From UBA4093 sp036676455 (GTDB taxonomy: Bacteria > Cyanobacteriota > Sericytochromatia > S15B-MN24 > UBA4093), in contig JAKFCW010000021.1 in assembly GCA_036676455.1 (NCBI GenBank), forward strand, positions 1-64,000: 64,000 bases of DNA, read 5' to 3'. Positions 31,066-39,207 of this stretch are shown one piece after another. Below the pieces are notes generated by a model. It worked only from the letters and a program-made list of their open reading frames with translations. It made no database searches and was not told the origin of the DNA. Numbering within the stretch: the first letter of the stretch is position 1; every line of letters begins with the position of its first letter. The position numbers were made by a program, and so were the translations under genes.

Positions 31066-32568
31066 ATGTCATTTGACCTCAATCAACTCGTCCAGATCCT
31101 GCCCCTGCTGATGGTGGTGGTCTTCGGACTCTTCCTGCCCCTGGTCGCCCCCGTCCTCCCCGCGGAGAAGAAGGGCTACTTCATGGGCTGGATCTCGTTC
31201 GTCGCCCTGTTGCTCACCGCCGGCGTGGCCTTGGCCCAGCTGGCGGGCAAGCCCTCGGGCGAGCCCATCTTCCACGGCCTCTTCGCCATGGACACCTACG
31301 CGCTGTTCTTCACGCTGCTGTTCCTGGCCTGCGGCGCCATCACCGCCATCGTCACCACCTACTACCTGCCGCGCGAGCAGATGGGCCATGAGGAGTTCTA
31401 CGCCCTCATGTTCTTCTCCATCGCCGGCATGATCGTCCTGGCGGGTGGCACCAGCCTCATCTCGCTCTTCCTGGGCGTGGAGATCATGTCGATGGCGGTC
31501 TACGCCCTCGCGGGCTTCCGCCGCTGGTCGCTGCGCTCCAACGAGTCGGTCCTGAAGTACTTCTTCCTCGGCTCGTTCTCGTCGGCCATCCTCCTGTTCG
31601 GCGTCGCCCTGATCTACGGCGCCACCGGCACCACCCAGCTGGCCGGCATCGCCGACTGGCTGACCGCTGGCGGCGGTGCCTTGATGCCCCTGTTCATCAT
31701 GGGCATGGGCCTCGCCATCATCGGCATGGGCTTCAAGGTCGCCGCGGCGCCCTTCCACACCTGGACGCCCGACGTCTACGAGGGCGCCCCGGCTCCCGTC
31801 ACCGGCTTCATGGCCACCGCCGTGAAGGCCGCCTCCTTCGCCTTCTTCCTGCGCGTCATGCAGACGGGCTTCATGCCCGCCAAGGCGGAGTGGGTCCAGG
31901 TCCTCGCGGCCCTGGCCGTGCTCACCATGTTCACGGGCAACATCCTCGCCTTCGTGCAGCCCAACATCAAGCGCATGCTGGCCTACTCGAGCATCGCCCA
32001 CACCGGCTACATGCTCATGGGCCTGGTCGCCCTGTCGCCTAGCGCCGAGAACGCCGCCGGCAGCGCGATCCTCTACTACCTGGTCGCCTACTCGCTCACC
32101 AACCTCGGCATCTTCGCCTGCATCTCGTTCCTCTCCAAGCAGGGCGAGAAGCTGGTCAACATCGAGGACTACGCGGGCGTCGCCCAGAAGTACCCCTGGA
32201 TCGCCCTGGCCATCGCGATCTGCATGTTCTCGCTGATCGGTCTGCCGCCCACCGCTGGCTTCTTCGGGAAGTACTACCTCTTCACCGCCGTCGTCCAGCA
32301 GGGCTACGCCTGGCTCGCCATCATCGGCATCATCAACTCGATCCTGAGCGTCTACTACTACCTCCGGGTCGTCGTCACGATGTACATGAAGGAGCCGACG
32401 GCCGACTGGACCGGCGTCTCCGGCCTCAAGCTCACCCGGCTGGCCGTCACCATCTGCGTGGTCGCCATCCTCTGGGCGGGCATCGGCTCGTTCAACCTGC
32501 TCGCCGTCTTCCCCGGCGCCGAGCCCCTGCTGAGCGCCGCGCGCGACTCGGTCAGCTCGTTGTTCTAG
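31066..32568 (+). CDS. nuoN: NADH-quinone oxidoreductase subunit N (NuoN)
   Basis: A 500-residue antiporter-like subunit and the last gene of the operon. It shows SLFLGVEIMSMAVYALAGFRR (Glu), FKVAAAPFHTWTPDVYEGAPAPVTGFMATAVKAASF (Lys) and RMLAYSSIAHTGYMLMG. GGGAGG lies upstream of the ATG. A strong bidirectional terminator follows 13 nt after the stop. Confidence 0.96.
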   Translation: MSFDLNQLVQILPLLMVVVFGLFLPLVAPVLPAEKKGYFMGWISFVALLLTAGVALAQLAGKPSGEPIFHGLFAMDTYALFFTLLFLACGAITAIVTTYYLPREQMGHEEFYALMFFSIAGMIVLAGGTSLISLFLGVEIMSMAVYALAGFRRWSLRSNESVLKYFFLGSFSSAILLFGVALIYGATGTTQLAGIADWLTAGGGALMPLFIMGMGLAIIGMGFKVAAAPFHTWTPDVYEGAPAPVTGFMATAVKAASFAFFLRVMQTGFMPAKAEWVQVLAALAVLTMFTGNILAFVQPNIKRMLAYSSIAHTGYMLMGLVALSPSAENAAGSAILYYLVAYSLTNLGIFACISFLSKQGEKLVNIEDYAGVAQKYPWIALAIAICMFSLIGLPPTAGFFGKYYLFTAVVQQGYAWLAIIGIINSILSVYYYLRVVVTMYMKEPTADWTGVSGLKLTRLAVTICVVAILWAGIGSFNLLAVFPGAEPLLSAARDSVSSLF

Positions 32569-32581
32569 TCCCAAACCCAAT

Positions 32582-32616
32582 CAGGCCCCTGAGCGAACGC
32601 TCAGGGGCCTGTTCTC
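32582..32616. terminator. Bidirectional terminator between nuoN and the HdeD-like gene
   Basis: A 13-bp perfect stem (32582-32594 with 32599-32611) with a GAAC loop and a T-rich tail TTCTC. On the other strand the flank is A-rich just beyond the stem (CCCAAACCCAAT reads as T-rich), so it can end transcripts from both nuoN and the convergent gene at 32624. Confidence 0.88.
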
Positions 32617-32623
32617 ATGCGGA

Positions 32624-33250
32624 TCACTTCTCAATCCGCTCGCGCCGCTCCTCGGGAATCATCGTCGCGACCAGCCGCGGCTCGGCAACCGCCTTGAGGC
32701 TGCGCAGCCTCATGCCCATGGCAATCGAGGCGGCTCCCATGGCGATCGCGAAGACACCAATCAGCCACGCGATCGCCAGCGCGCCGATCCCGGGGTTCAG
32801 CATGACCCCGAAGCCGAACAGGGCCGCGATCGCCCCGGTGATGCCCAGGGCCAGCGCCCCGTCATGCTGGCGCTGCACGATGGCCGCGACGATCTGCGCC
32901 ACGCCGATCACCAGGGCGTAGGCGGCGATGAAGGCCAGAAGCACGATGCTGGTGATACCCGGGTAGAAGAGCGTGGTCAGACCGGCGGCGACCCCCGCGA
33001 GGCCCACCACGAGCTGAAGCCACCAGGGCGTTGCATTCGCCCGCCGCGGCCCCGCCGTCACCTGCCGGCCGCCGCGCGATCTCCACAGCCCCACCAGGGC
33101 GACCACGCCGTCCGTCAGGGCGAAGACTCCGAACAGGATCACCATGGTGGCCAGCGCCAGTCCCGGCCAGAGAATGGCCAGGAAGCCGAACGCGATGGCC
33201 AGAACCCCGCGCAGCGTCGGAACCCACCAGCGATCCGCGATTGCGAGCAT
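32624..33250 (-). CDS. HdeD-family (DUF308) membrane protein
   Basis: A 208-residue polytopic membrane protein with six hydrophobic helices in three pairs, typical of the HdeD/DUF308 family first linked to acid resistance in E. coli. The repeated pattern is GVLAIAFGFLAILWPGLAL, then VGLAGVAAGLTTLFYPGIT, then GAIAALFGFGVMLNPGIGAL, a helix-turn ending in P-G each time. A Ser/Arg-rich cytosolic loop separates helices 2 and 3. AAAGGAGG precedes the start. Its biochemical role is not known. Confidence 0.85.
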   Translation of the reverse strand: MLAIADRWWVPTLRGVLAIAFGFLAILWPGLALATMVILFGVFALTDGVVALVGLWRSRGGRQVTAGPRRANATPWWLQLVVGLAGVAAGLTTLFYPGITSIVLLAFIAAYALVIGVAQIVAAIVQRQHDGALALGITGAIAALFGFGVMLNPGIGALAIAWLIGVFAIAMGAASIAMGMRLRSLKAVAEPRLVATMIPEERRERIEK

Positions 33251-33426
33251 GAGGCCGCCTCCTTTCGCGTCATTGACGTGTCTCGCGAAGGAGTCTAGTC
33301 CAATCCGATCCCGATGACACCACGCAACGAGAGGACAGCGCTCAGGAAAGGGCTGACAGCCACTCCCGGCCGCTGTCCACTCCTCGAACGCCCAAGCTCA
33401 ACCTCGGCGCTCGCCAAGCTCCAGGG

Positions 33427-35496
33427 TTACGCGTCGTCCGTCGCGCGCGGCAAGTAGAGCCGGAAGGTCGCCCCCGCCCCCTCACGGCTCTCGACCTCGA
33501 TACGCCCCCCCTGGGCCTCGACGATGCCTTTCACGTAAGCGAGACCGATGCCGCTTCCCTTCTCTCGTTGCACCTCCGGACGATCCGATCGATAGAACTG
33601 CTCGAAGAGATGCCGCTTGTCCTCTGGGGTGAGGCCGATGCCTGAATCCTGCACCTCGATGACGACGAAACCACCTTCCACGAAGCCGCGAAGGGCGACA
33701 CTCCCGCCGGATGGCGTGTACTTGATCGCGTTCGAGACAAGGTTGTTCATGATTTGCTGGAAGCGATCGGGATCCACCAGGACCGGTGGCAACTCAGATG
33801 GCTGGGCGTAGCCGATGCGCAGGCCCTTGTGTTCGGCCAGCGGTTGAAAGAAGGCCACCACGGCGGGAATCGCCTCCCCCAGGTCAACGGGCGCGAGGTT
33901 CAGCTTGATGTGGCCGGTCTGAAGGCGGGCATACTCGAGCAGCTCCTCGAGCATCGTCTGCATCTGGGAGCAAGCGGCCAGGATCTGCTGGATATAGGTG
34001 TTCTCGGCCTCGCTCAGGGGATGATCGGTATCCTGGAGCAGCTCGGCGTACCCCATGATGGCCGTCATGGGAATCCTCAAGTCATGGCTGATCACGTTCA
34101 AGAAGTTGGCCCGCAGTTGATCGAGACGCTGCAGATTCTCGACCGTCGACTCCATGTCTTGATTGGCCAGGTAGAGCTCGTTGCGCTTCGTCTCGAGTTG
34201 CTGAATGGTGCGGGAAATCGTTTGAACGTACAGTTTCAATGCCTGACCGAAACGGTCCTGAGGTCCCCGCGGAGCGATCGAGACCGTGAGGTCTCCCTTG
34301 GCGATGCGCGCGAAGGCCTCAGACATGGCCTCCAGGTAGTCCCTGGCTTCCTGGAAGGCTCTCGTCATCCGGGCGAACTCATCCTCACCCCGGACGGGGT
34401 CCGTCGCGGGAAGGAGGTCCCGGAGCCCGTCGACGTTCCCCTCCGAGATCGCTTTGCCAGCCATGGCCAAGCGTTCGATGGGCTGGATGGCCGAGGCGAT
34501 GAGCGAGTAGAGCAAGATCGCGATCATGACCAGCCCCAACGCCCCGATGACGGCCAGCAGCTGCACCAAGCGGAATACGGGCGTGAGGATCTCGGCACGA
34601 TCCACCAGCATCGCGAGCGTCCACCCACCGGGTTGGATCGGGACCGAGAACATCCAGCTCTGATGCTGGTTGAAGGGATTGGTCACGACCTGGAACGCGG
34701 GGGTTGAAGCGCCCACCAGGCGAGTGAAGACACGCGCCTGATCGGGGAATTCGGAGAGGGGGCGCGTCAGAAAGCGTTCCTCGGGAGCCGTCACGTAGCG
34801 CCCCTGCGGGCTCAACATGACGAACATGGACGAGGCAAAGGGCTTGCTGTTTCGCAGGTTGCGCTCGAAGAGGCTCAGACTGCGGTCGACCCCCGCGATG
34901 CCCTTGAACTGACCGTCGATCAGGATGGGGCAGCCGTAAGAGCTCTGCAACTCATTGTTGTAGAAGTAGGGCTCAGTAACGAGGCATTCCGCCTGCCCCT
35001 TCAAGGAGTGCCAAAGCCCGATATCAAGGGTCTCGATATCGGTCGCGACGCCCAGCTTCAGGCCCTCAGGGCTCGGATTCCAGTAAGGAAGGAAGCGCCC
35101 GGTCTCGGGATCCGCTCCGGGCTTTCCTCTCGATCGATGATCCTGGCCGTCCGCATCGGGGGCGTAGAGCACCCACGTGCCGAAAAACTGCGGGTGGGAG
35201 ACCTTCAGGTCGTAGAGGTACTTGAGGGTATCTTCGCGTTTCCCGAAGCCCACCGATTCTTGATAGACGGTCAGGCTTCGGGCGAGCGTGAGCGACTCCT
35301 GGTTGATGGCCGCCACCTGCTCGGCCAAGGTGTCCACGGCGGCCTGGGCGTAGCGAATCGTGTCCTGCACCTTCGCCGCCAGGACGCTCAGCCCGACGAC
35401 CAGGATCAACGCGAGGATCAGGAGGCTGACGGCGGCGCCGACCCTCAGGGTGATCTTGGACTTGACGCTGCGCATGACCATGGCATCGATACCCAT
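33427..35496 (-). CDS. Sensor histidine kinase with dCache-like extracellular domain
   Basis: A 689-residue transmembrane kinase. An N-terminal helix (about 18-41) and a second (about 308-335) flank a roughly 260-residue extracytoplasmic domain with a dCache-like look (FGTWVLYAPDADG, then YGCPILIDGQFKGIAGVDRSLS). A HAMP segment follows, with some extra helical sequence, then HisKA with His471 (VISHDLRIPMTAIMGYAELL), the N box (IMNNLVSNAIKYT), G1 (VQDSGIGLTPED) and G2 (GSGIGLAYVKG). No receiver domain is fused. It may use a CheY-like protein encoded elsewhere. The ATG at 35496 has no clear SD; Met6 and Met8 are alternatives. Confidence 0.88.
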   Translation of the reverse strand: MGIDAMVMRSVKSKITLRVGAAVSLLILALILVVGLSVLAAKVQDTIRYAQAAVDTLAEQVAAINQESLTLARSLTVYQESVGFGKREDTLKYLYDLKVSHPQFFGTWVLYAPDADGQDHRSRGKPGADPETGRFLPYWNPSPEGLKLGVATDIETLDIGLWHSLKGQAECLVTEPYFYNNELQSSYGCPILIDGQFKGIAGVDRSLSLFERNLRNSKPFASSMFVMLSPQGRYVTAPEERFLTRPLSEFPDQARVFTRLVGASTPAFQVVTNPFNQHQSWMFSVPIQPGGWTLAMLVDRAEILTPVFRLVQLLAVIGALGLVMIAILLYSLIASAIQPIERLAMAGKAISEGNVDGLRDLLPATDPVRGEDEFARMTRAFQEARDYLEAMSEAFARIAKGDLTVSIAPRGPQDRFGQALKLYVQTISRTIQQLETKRNELYLANQDMESTVENLQRLDQLRANFLNVISHDLRIPMTAIMGYAELLQDTDHPLSEAENTYIQQILAACSQMQTMLEELLEYARLQTGHIKLNLAPVDLGEAIPAVVAFFQPLAEHKGLRIGYAQPSELPPVLVDPDRFQQIMNNLVSNAIKYTPSGGSVALRGFVEGGFVVIEVQDSGIGLTPEDKRHLFEQFYRSDRPEVQREKGSGIGLAYVKGIVEAQGGRIEVESREGAGATFRLYLPRATDDA

Positions 35497-35567
35497 AACT
35501 GCTTCAGACTACCACCGTCGATGGGGGCGCGCAGGGCTTCAGAAACCTCGGCGATCGGCAGAACACC

Positions 35568-36464
35568 TCAGGCGTGGGCGGTCAACCACCCGGGGTTGCG
35601 GACGGTCCCATCGTGCGTCGGCGTGGTCTTGTACGCCTCGAAGCGGCCGTCCGAAGCGAATTCCGCGACCTTGCGCCGGAAGAACTCGGCCTCATCGGGT
35701 TCCATGGGCTCGAACGCCTCGAGGAGGTGCGCGGCCAGCTCGACCTCGCGCATGGACGGGCAGCCGACGATCACGGACGTGACGGGCAGGCTCATGGCGT
35801 AGCGCAGGGCGTCCAGGGCCTTGATCCGGCCGGTTTCCAGCAGCTTGCCGTCCGCCAGGGGCCGCATGCCGATCGCGCCGATGCCGCGCTCGACCAGAAC
35901 GGGCAGCACCTGCTGCTCGAAGGAGCGGAACTGCGCGTCGAGGAGGTTGAGGGGCATGGCGACGGCGTCGAAGGGGAAGCCCATGTCTAGCATGCGCAGG
36001 TGGATGGCGGGGTCCTTGTGGCCTGCGAAGCCGATGTAGCGGATCTTGCCGGCCTTGCGGGCCTCGACCAGGGCCTCCATGGCGCCGTCGGGTCCGAAGA
36101 CGACGTCGGGGTCCTCGGGCCGGATGATCTCGTTGAGCAGCAGGAGGTCGAGGTGGTCGGTGCGGAGGCGCTTGAGACTCTGGTCCATCTGGGCGATCGC
36201 CGCCTTGCGGGTCTGGCCGTCTATTTTGGACATCAGGAAGACCCGGTCCCGGTAGCTGCCGCGCAGCGCCTCTCCCATCACGCGCTCGGACTCGCCCTCG
36301 TGGTAGTCCCAGGAATTGTCCATGAAGGTGAGTCCCGCCTCGACGGCCGCATGGATCATGCGCTGGCTCTCGCGGGACTCGCGGGGGAGGCCCAGGTGAT
36401 AGCCGCCTAGCGCGAGCGCGCTGACGCGCTCGCCGGTGCTTCCCAGCGTTCGCGTGGTCTGCAT
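35568..36464 (-). CDS. Aldo/keto reductase family protein
   Basis: A 298-residue TIM-barrel oxidoreductase. The N-terminal TLGSTGERVSALALGGYHLG, the Asp/Tyr pair of the tetrad (FMDNSWDYHEGESERVMGEAL) and the Lys (FLMSKIDG) are visible. The tetrad His position (usually in DLxxxH) reads DLLLLNEI, so Asn replaces His. The substrate is unknown. Its ATG follows the cheB stop with no intervening base, so it is translated from the chemotaxis transcript even though a metabolic enzyme is unexpected there. Confidence 0.85.
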   Translation of the reverse strand: MQTTRTLGSTGERVSALALGGYHLGLPRESRESQRMIHAAVEAGLTFMDNSWDYHEGESERVMGEALRGSYRDRVFLMSKIDGQTRKAAIAQMDQSLKRLRTDHLDLLLLNEIIRPEDPDVVFGPDGAMEALVEARKAGKIRYIGFAGHKDPAIHLRMLDMGFPFDAVAMPLNLLDAQFRSFEQQVLPVLVERGIGAIGMRPLADGKLLETGRIKALDALRYAMSLPVTSVIVGCPSMREVELAAHLLEAFEPMEPDEAEFFRRKVAEFASDGRFEAYKTTPTHDGTVRNPGWLTAHA

Positions 36465-37520
36465 CTAACTGGGCCGGAAGATCCGCGCGAGCTCGGGCGC
36501 GATCCGCGGCAGGGGAAGGACCTTGTCGACCACGCCGGACTCGAAGACCGCGCGCGGCATGCCGTAGACCACGCACGATTCCTCGTCCTGGGCCCAGATG
36601 GGCGATCCGGCGCGCTTCATGGCGCCAGCACCGGCCGTCCCGTCATTGCCCATGCCGGTCATGATCAGGCCCAGGGCCCGCGGGCCGTAGCTCATGGCCA
36701 CCGAAGCCATCATGACGTCGACCGAGGGCTTGTGCCAGGTCTTGGAATCCGAGGAATCAATCAGCTGCACGAACGACCCGCGCGGGTCCACCTTCACGGT
36801 GAGGTGCCAGCCGGCCGGGGCGATGTAGACGGTCGCGGGCTCCAGCTTCTCGCCTTGCTCGGCTTCCTTGACGCGGACGCAGCAGAGCTTGTCGAGGCGT
36901 TCGGCGAGCGAGCGCGTGAAGCCCGGAGGCATGTGCTGGACCACCAGGACCGGCACCGGGAAATCCGCGGGCAGCTGCGGCAACATGGCCTGAAGGGCCG
37001 GGGGGCCGCCGGTGGAGATGCCGATGGCGACCAGGTCCACCTTCTGGGTCAGGCGCGGCTCGCCGATCCTGGGCGGCGGGGCGGTGGGCGTCGGCAAGGG
37101 CGGCAAGGGGCCGGTCCGGCGAGGACGGCTCGCTTCCTTGATCTTGGAGGTGAGCTCGTGCTGGACCGTGAAGACGTCCAGCATCGAGGTCTCGGGCTTC
37201 GGCACGAAGTCGAAGGCACCCAGTTCCAGGGCCTGCAGGGTGGCGGAAGAGCCGTTCTGGGTGAGGGTACTCATCATGATGACCGGCACGGGGCGCTCGA
37301 GCATGATCCGCTTCAAGGCGGTCAAGCCATCCATCACCGGCATCTCGATGTCCATGGTGACGACGTCGGGGCGCAGCGCGGCGATCTGCTGGATGGCCTC
37401 GGCGCCGTTGGAGGCTTGGCCGACGATCTCGATTTCAGGCTCGGAGGTGATCATGCGCGTGATGGCCCGCCGCATGAACGGCGAGTCATCGACCACCAGC
37501 ACCTTGATGGGCCTAGCCAT
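36465..37520 (-). CDS. cheB: Chemotaxis protein-glutamate methylesterase CheB
   Basis: A 351-residue CheB that removes methyl groups from (and can deamidate) chemoreceptors. It has a receiver domain (DD at 11-12, Asp57, TLTQNG, VPKP), a Pro-rich linker (about 133-153) and the esterase domain with catalytic triad Ser169 (GISTGG), His196 (VVQHMPPGFT) and Asp293 (TGMGNDG). It overlaps the upstream cheR by 8 nt. Confidence 0.96.
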   Translation of the reverse strand: MARPIKVLVVDDSPFMRRAITRMITSEPEIEIVGQASNGAEAIQQIAALRPDVVTMDIEMPVMDGLTALKRIMLERPVPVIMMSTLTQNGSSATLQALELGAFDFVPKPETSMLDVFTVQHELTSKIKEASRPRRTGPLPPLPTPTAPPPRIGEPRLTQKVDLVAIGISTGGPPALQAMLPQLPADFPVPVLVVQHMPPGFTRSLAERLDKLCCVRVKEAEQGEKLEPATVYIAPAGWHLTVKVDPRGSFVQLIDSSDSKTWHKPSVDVMMASVAMSYGPRALGLIMTGMGNDGTAGAGAMKRAGSPIWAQDEESCVVYGMPRAVFESGVVDKVLPLPRIAPELARIFRPS

Positions 37521-38367
37521 GGCTGACCTTCTTCGCGGGGTCGAGCGCTTCGTAGTAGATGGCCTGCTTGTTGGATTTAAGCATGAAGTCCACCTCCAGG
37601 GACAAGAGTGACTCCGAGTGACCGATCAAGAGGTAGCCTCCGGGGGCCATGGCGCGATGGAAGATCTCGACCATGCGCTTCTGGGTGGCCTTGTCGAAGT
37701 AGATGAGCATGTTCCGGCAGAAGATCACGTCGAACGCCGAGAACCCGGGCCACTTCGCCATCTCGAAAAGGTTGCCCTGCTTGAACTTGACCCGGCCTGC
37801 CAGGCGGCTGCCCGCCCGGTACAGATCCCCCTCGGGGGTGAAGTACTTGGACAGGTACTTGCCGTCCGTGGCCCGGAACGCCGAGCGCGGGTAGAGACCC
37901 GTCTGGGCTTTCTGGATGACCGGCCCGTCGATGTCGACTCCCCAGATCTCCACCTGCCACCCGGCAAGCGAGACCGGCGCCTCGTCCATCAACATGGCTA
38001 TCGTATAGGGTTCCTCCCCCGAAGAGCAAGGTGCGCTGAGGATTCTCAGCGTCCGGTTGGCCTTGCGCTTGACGATCTCGGGCAAGAGCTCGTTCTTGAA
38101 AAGCTCGAGCTGGTTCATCTCGCGGAAGAAGTAGGTCTCGTTGATGGTCACCAGCGGCATCAGATCGTTCCAGGCCTTGATGGATCCGAAGGCCATCTCC
38201 TTGAGCAGCATCTGGCTGAAAGCCGCCATCGAGGAGGCCCCATGCGAGCGGGCCACGGGAATCAAGCGGTCCTTGAGGAACTCGAGCTTGCTCTCCTCGA
38301 GCCGAATGCCGCAATAGCCCTGGATGACATCCCTGAGCTGCAGCAACTCGCCACGCGAGATTTCCAT
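37513..38367 (-). CDS. cheR: Chemotaxis protein methyltransferase CheR (copy 1)
   Basis: A 284-residue SAM-dependent glutamate methyltransferase. The helical N-terminal domain leads to VTINETYFFRE, the SAM motif APCSSGEEPYTIAML, and the late FDVIFCRNMLIYFD and GGYLLIGHSES segments. It starts 3 nt after the other cheR and ends inside cheB. The two CheR proteins are clearly diverged from each other, so they are not a recent duplication. Confidence 0.95.
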   Translation of the reverse strand: MEISRGELLQLRDVIQGYCGIRLEESKLEFLKDRLIPVARSHGASSMAAFSQMLLKEMAFGSIKAWNDLMPLVTINETYFFREMNQLELFKNELLPEIVKRKANRTLRILSAPCSSGEEPYTIAMLMDEAPVSLAGWQVEIWGVDIDGPVIQKAQTGLYPRSAFRATDGKYLSKYFTPEGDLYRAGSRLAGRVKFKQGNLFEMAKWPGFSAFDVIFCRNMLIYFDKATQKRMVEIFHRAMAPGGYLLIGHSESLLSLEVDFMLKSNKQAIYYEALDPAKKVSHG

Positions 38368-38370
38368 GGA

Positions 38371-39207
38371 TCACTCCTTCATCGGGCGCCGGTAAAGCAA
38401 AGCTCCGGCAAGAGGTTGGGTTTCGAACGGATGGGGAACGAGGTGAAGCGTCTCACCTTCCCCGACGAAGAGCAGGCCACCGGGGGCCAAGGCGTCGTGA
38501 AGCCGCTGCAGCAGGGCCTCGCGGAAGGCGTTGTCGAAGTAGATCATGACGTTGCGGCAGAAGATCACGTCCCACGGGCCCGGAGGCGGCGGGGCCTTCA
38601 GGTTGTGGGGCATGAAGCGCACCAAGGCCTTGACGGCGGGCTTGACCCTGAGGGTGAGACCTTCCGACTCGAAGTACGCCTCCCGGTAGCCCAGCGGCAG
38701 GTTCTCCAGCCGCCAGTCGCTGTAGATGCCGCTGCGGGCCTTCGCCAGAGCCTGCGTCGAGAGATCTGTGGCCAGGATCTCGGCATCGAAGCCCCGCGGT
38801 TGCTGCGCCAGGACGGTCATGGCGAGGGAGTAGGGCTCTTCGCCCGTCGAGCATGCCGCACTCCAGATGCGCAGGCGGGGGCGGTCCAGGATGCCCGTTC
38901 GGCGGCGCGCCGCCAGCTCCGGCAACAAGCCGGCCAGGGCCTCGAACTGGGCCGGCATGCGGAAGAAGCTGGTCTCGTTGATGGTCATGCCGTCGACGAC
39001 GGAGACTTTCACCTCGGGCGAAGTCCGGCACAGGCTCCAGAGCGCTCCCAGGTCCGCAGCCCCCCATTCCTGGGCGAGCGCCTCGAGGCGGCGCTCCAGG
39101 AACGCGCGCTTGCTCTCAGGGTAGGCGAGGCCCGCTTCCTGGTAGAGCCAGTCGCGAATCGCCTGAAGCGCCAGCGCGTCAGACGGCGTGGTACGCCCCG
39201 GATTCAT
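38371..39207 (-). CDS. cheR: Chemotaxis protein methyltransferase CheR (copy 2)
   Basis: A 278-residue second CheR. Matching motifs are MTINETSFFRMP, SAACSTGEEPYSLAMTV, WDVIFCRNVMIYFD and GGLLFVGEGE. The ATG at 39207 follows AAGGAG and lies inside cheA (29-nt overlap). Having two methyltransferases for one esterase suggests two receptor sets or an adaptor-specific copy; neither protein carries a fused TPR. Confidence 0.94.
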   Translation of the reverse strand: MNPGRTTPSDALALQAIRDWLYQEAGLAYPESKRAFLERRLEALAQEWGAADLGALWSLCRTSPEVKVSVVDGMTINETSFFRMPAQFEALAGLLPELAARRRTGILDRPRLRIWSAACSTGEEPYSLAMTVLAQQPRGFDAEILATDLSTQALAKARSGIYSDWRLENLPLGYREAYFESEGLTLRVKPAVKALVRFMPHNLKAPPPPGPWDVIFCRNVMIYFDNAFREALLQRLHDALAPGGLLFVGEGETLHLVPHPFETQPLAGALLYRRPMKE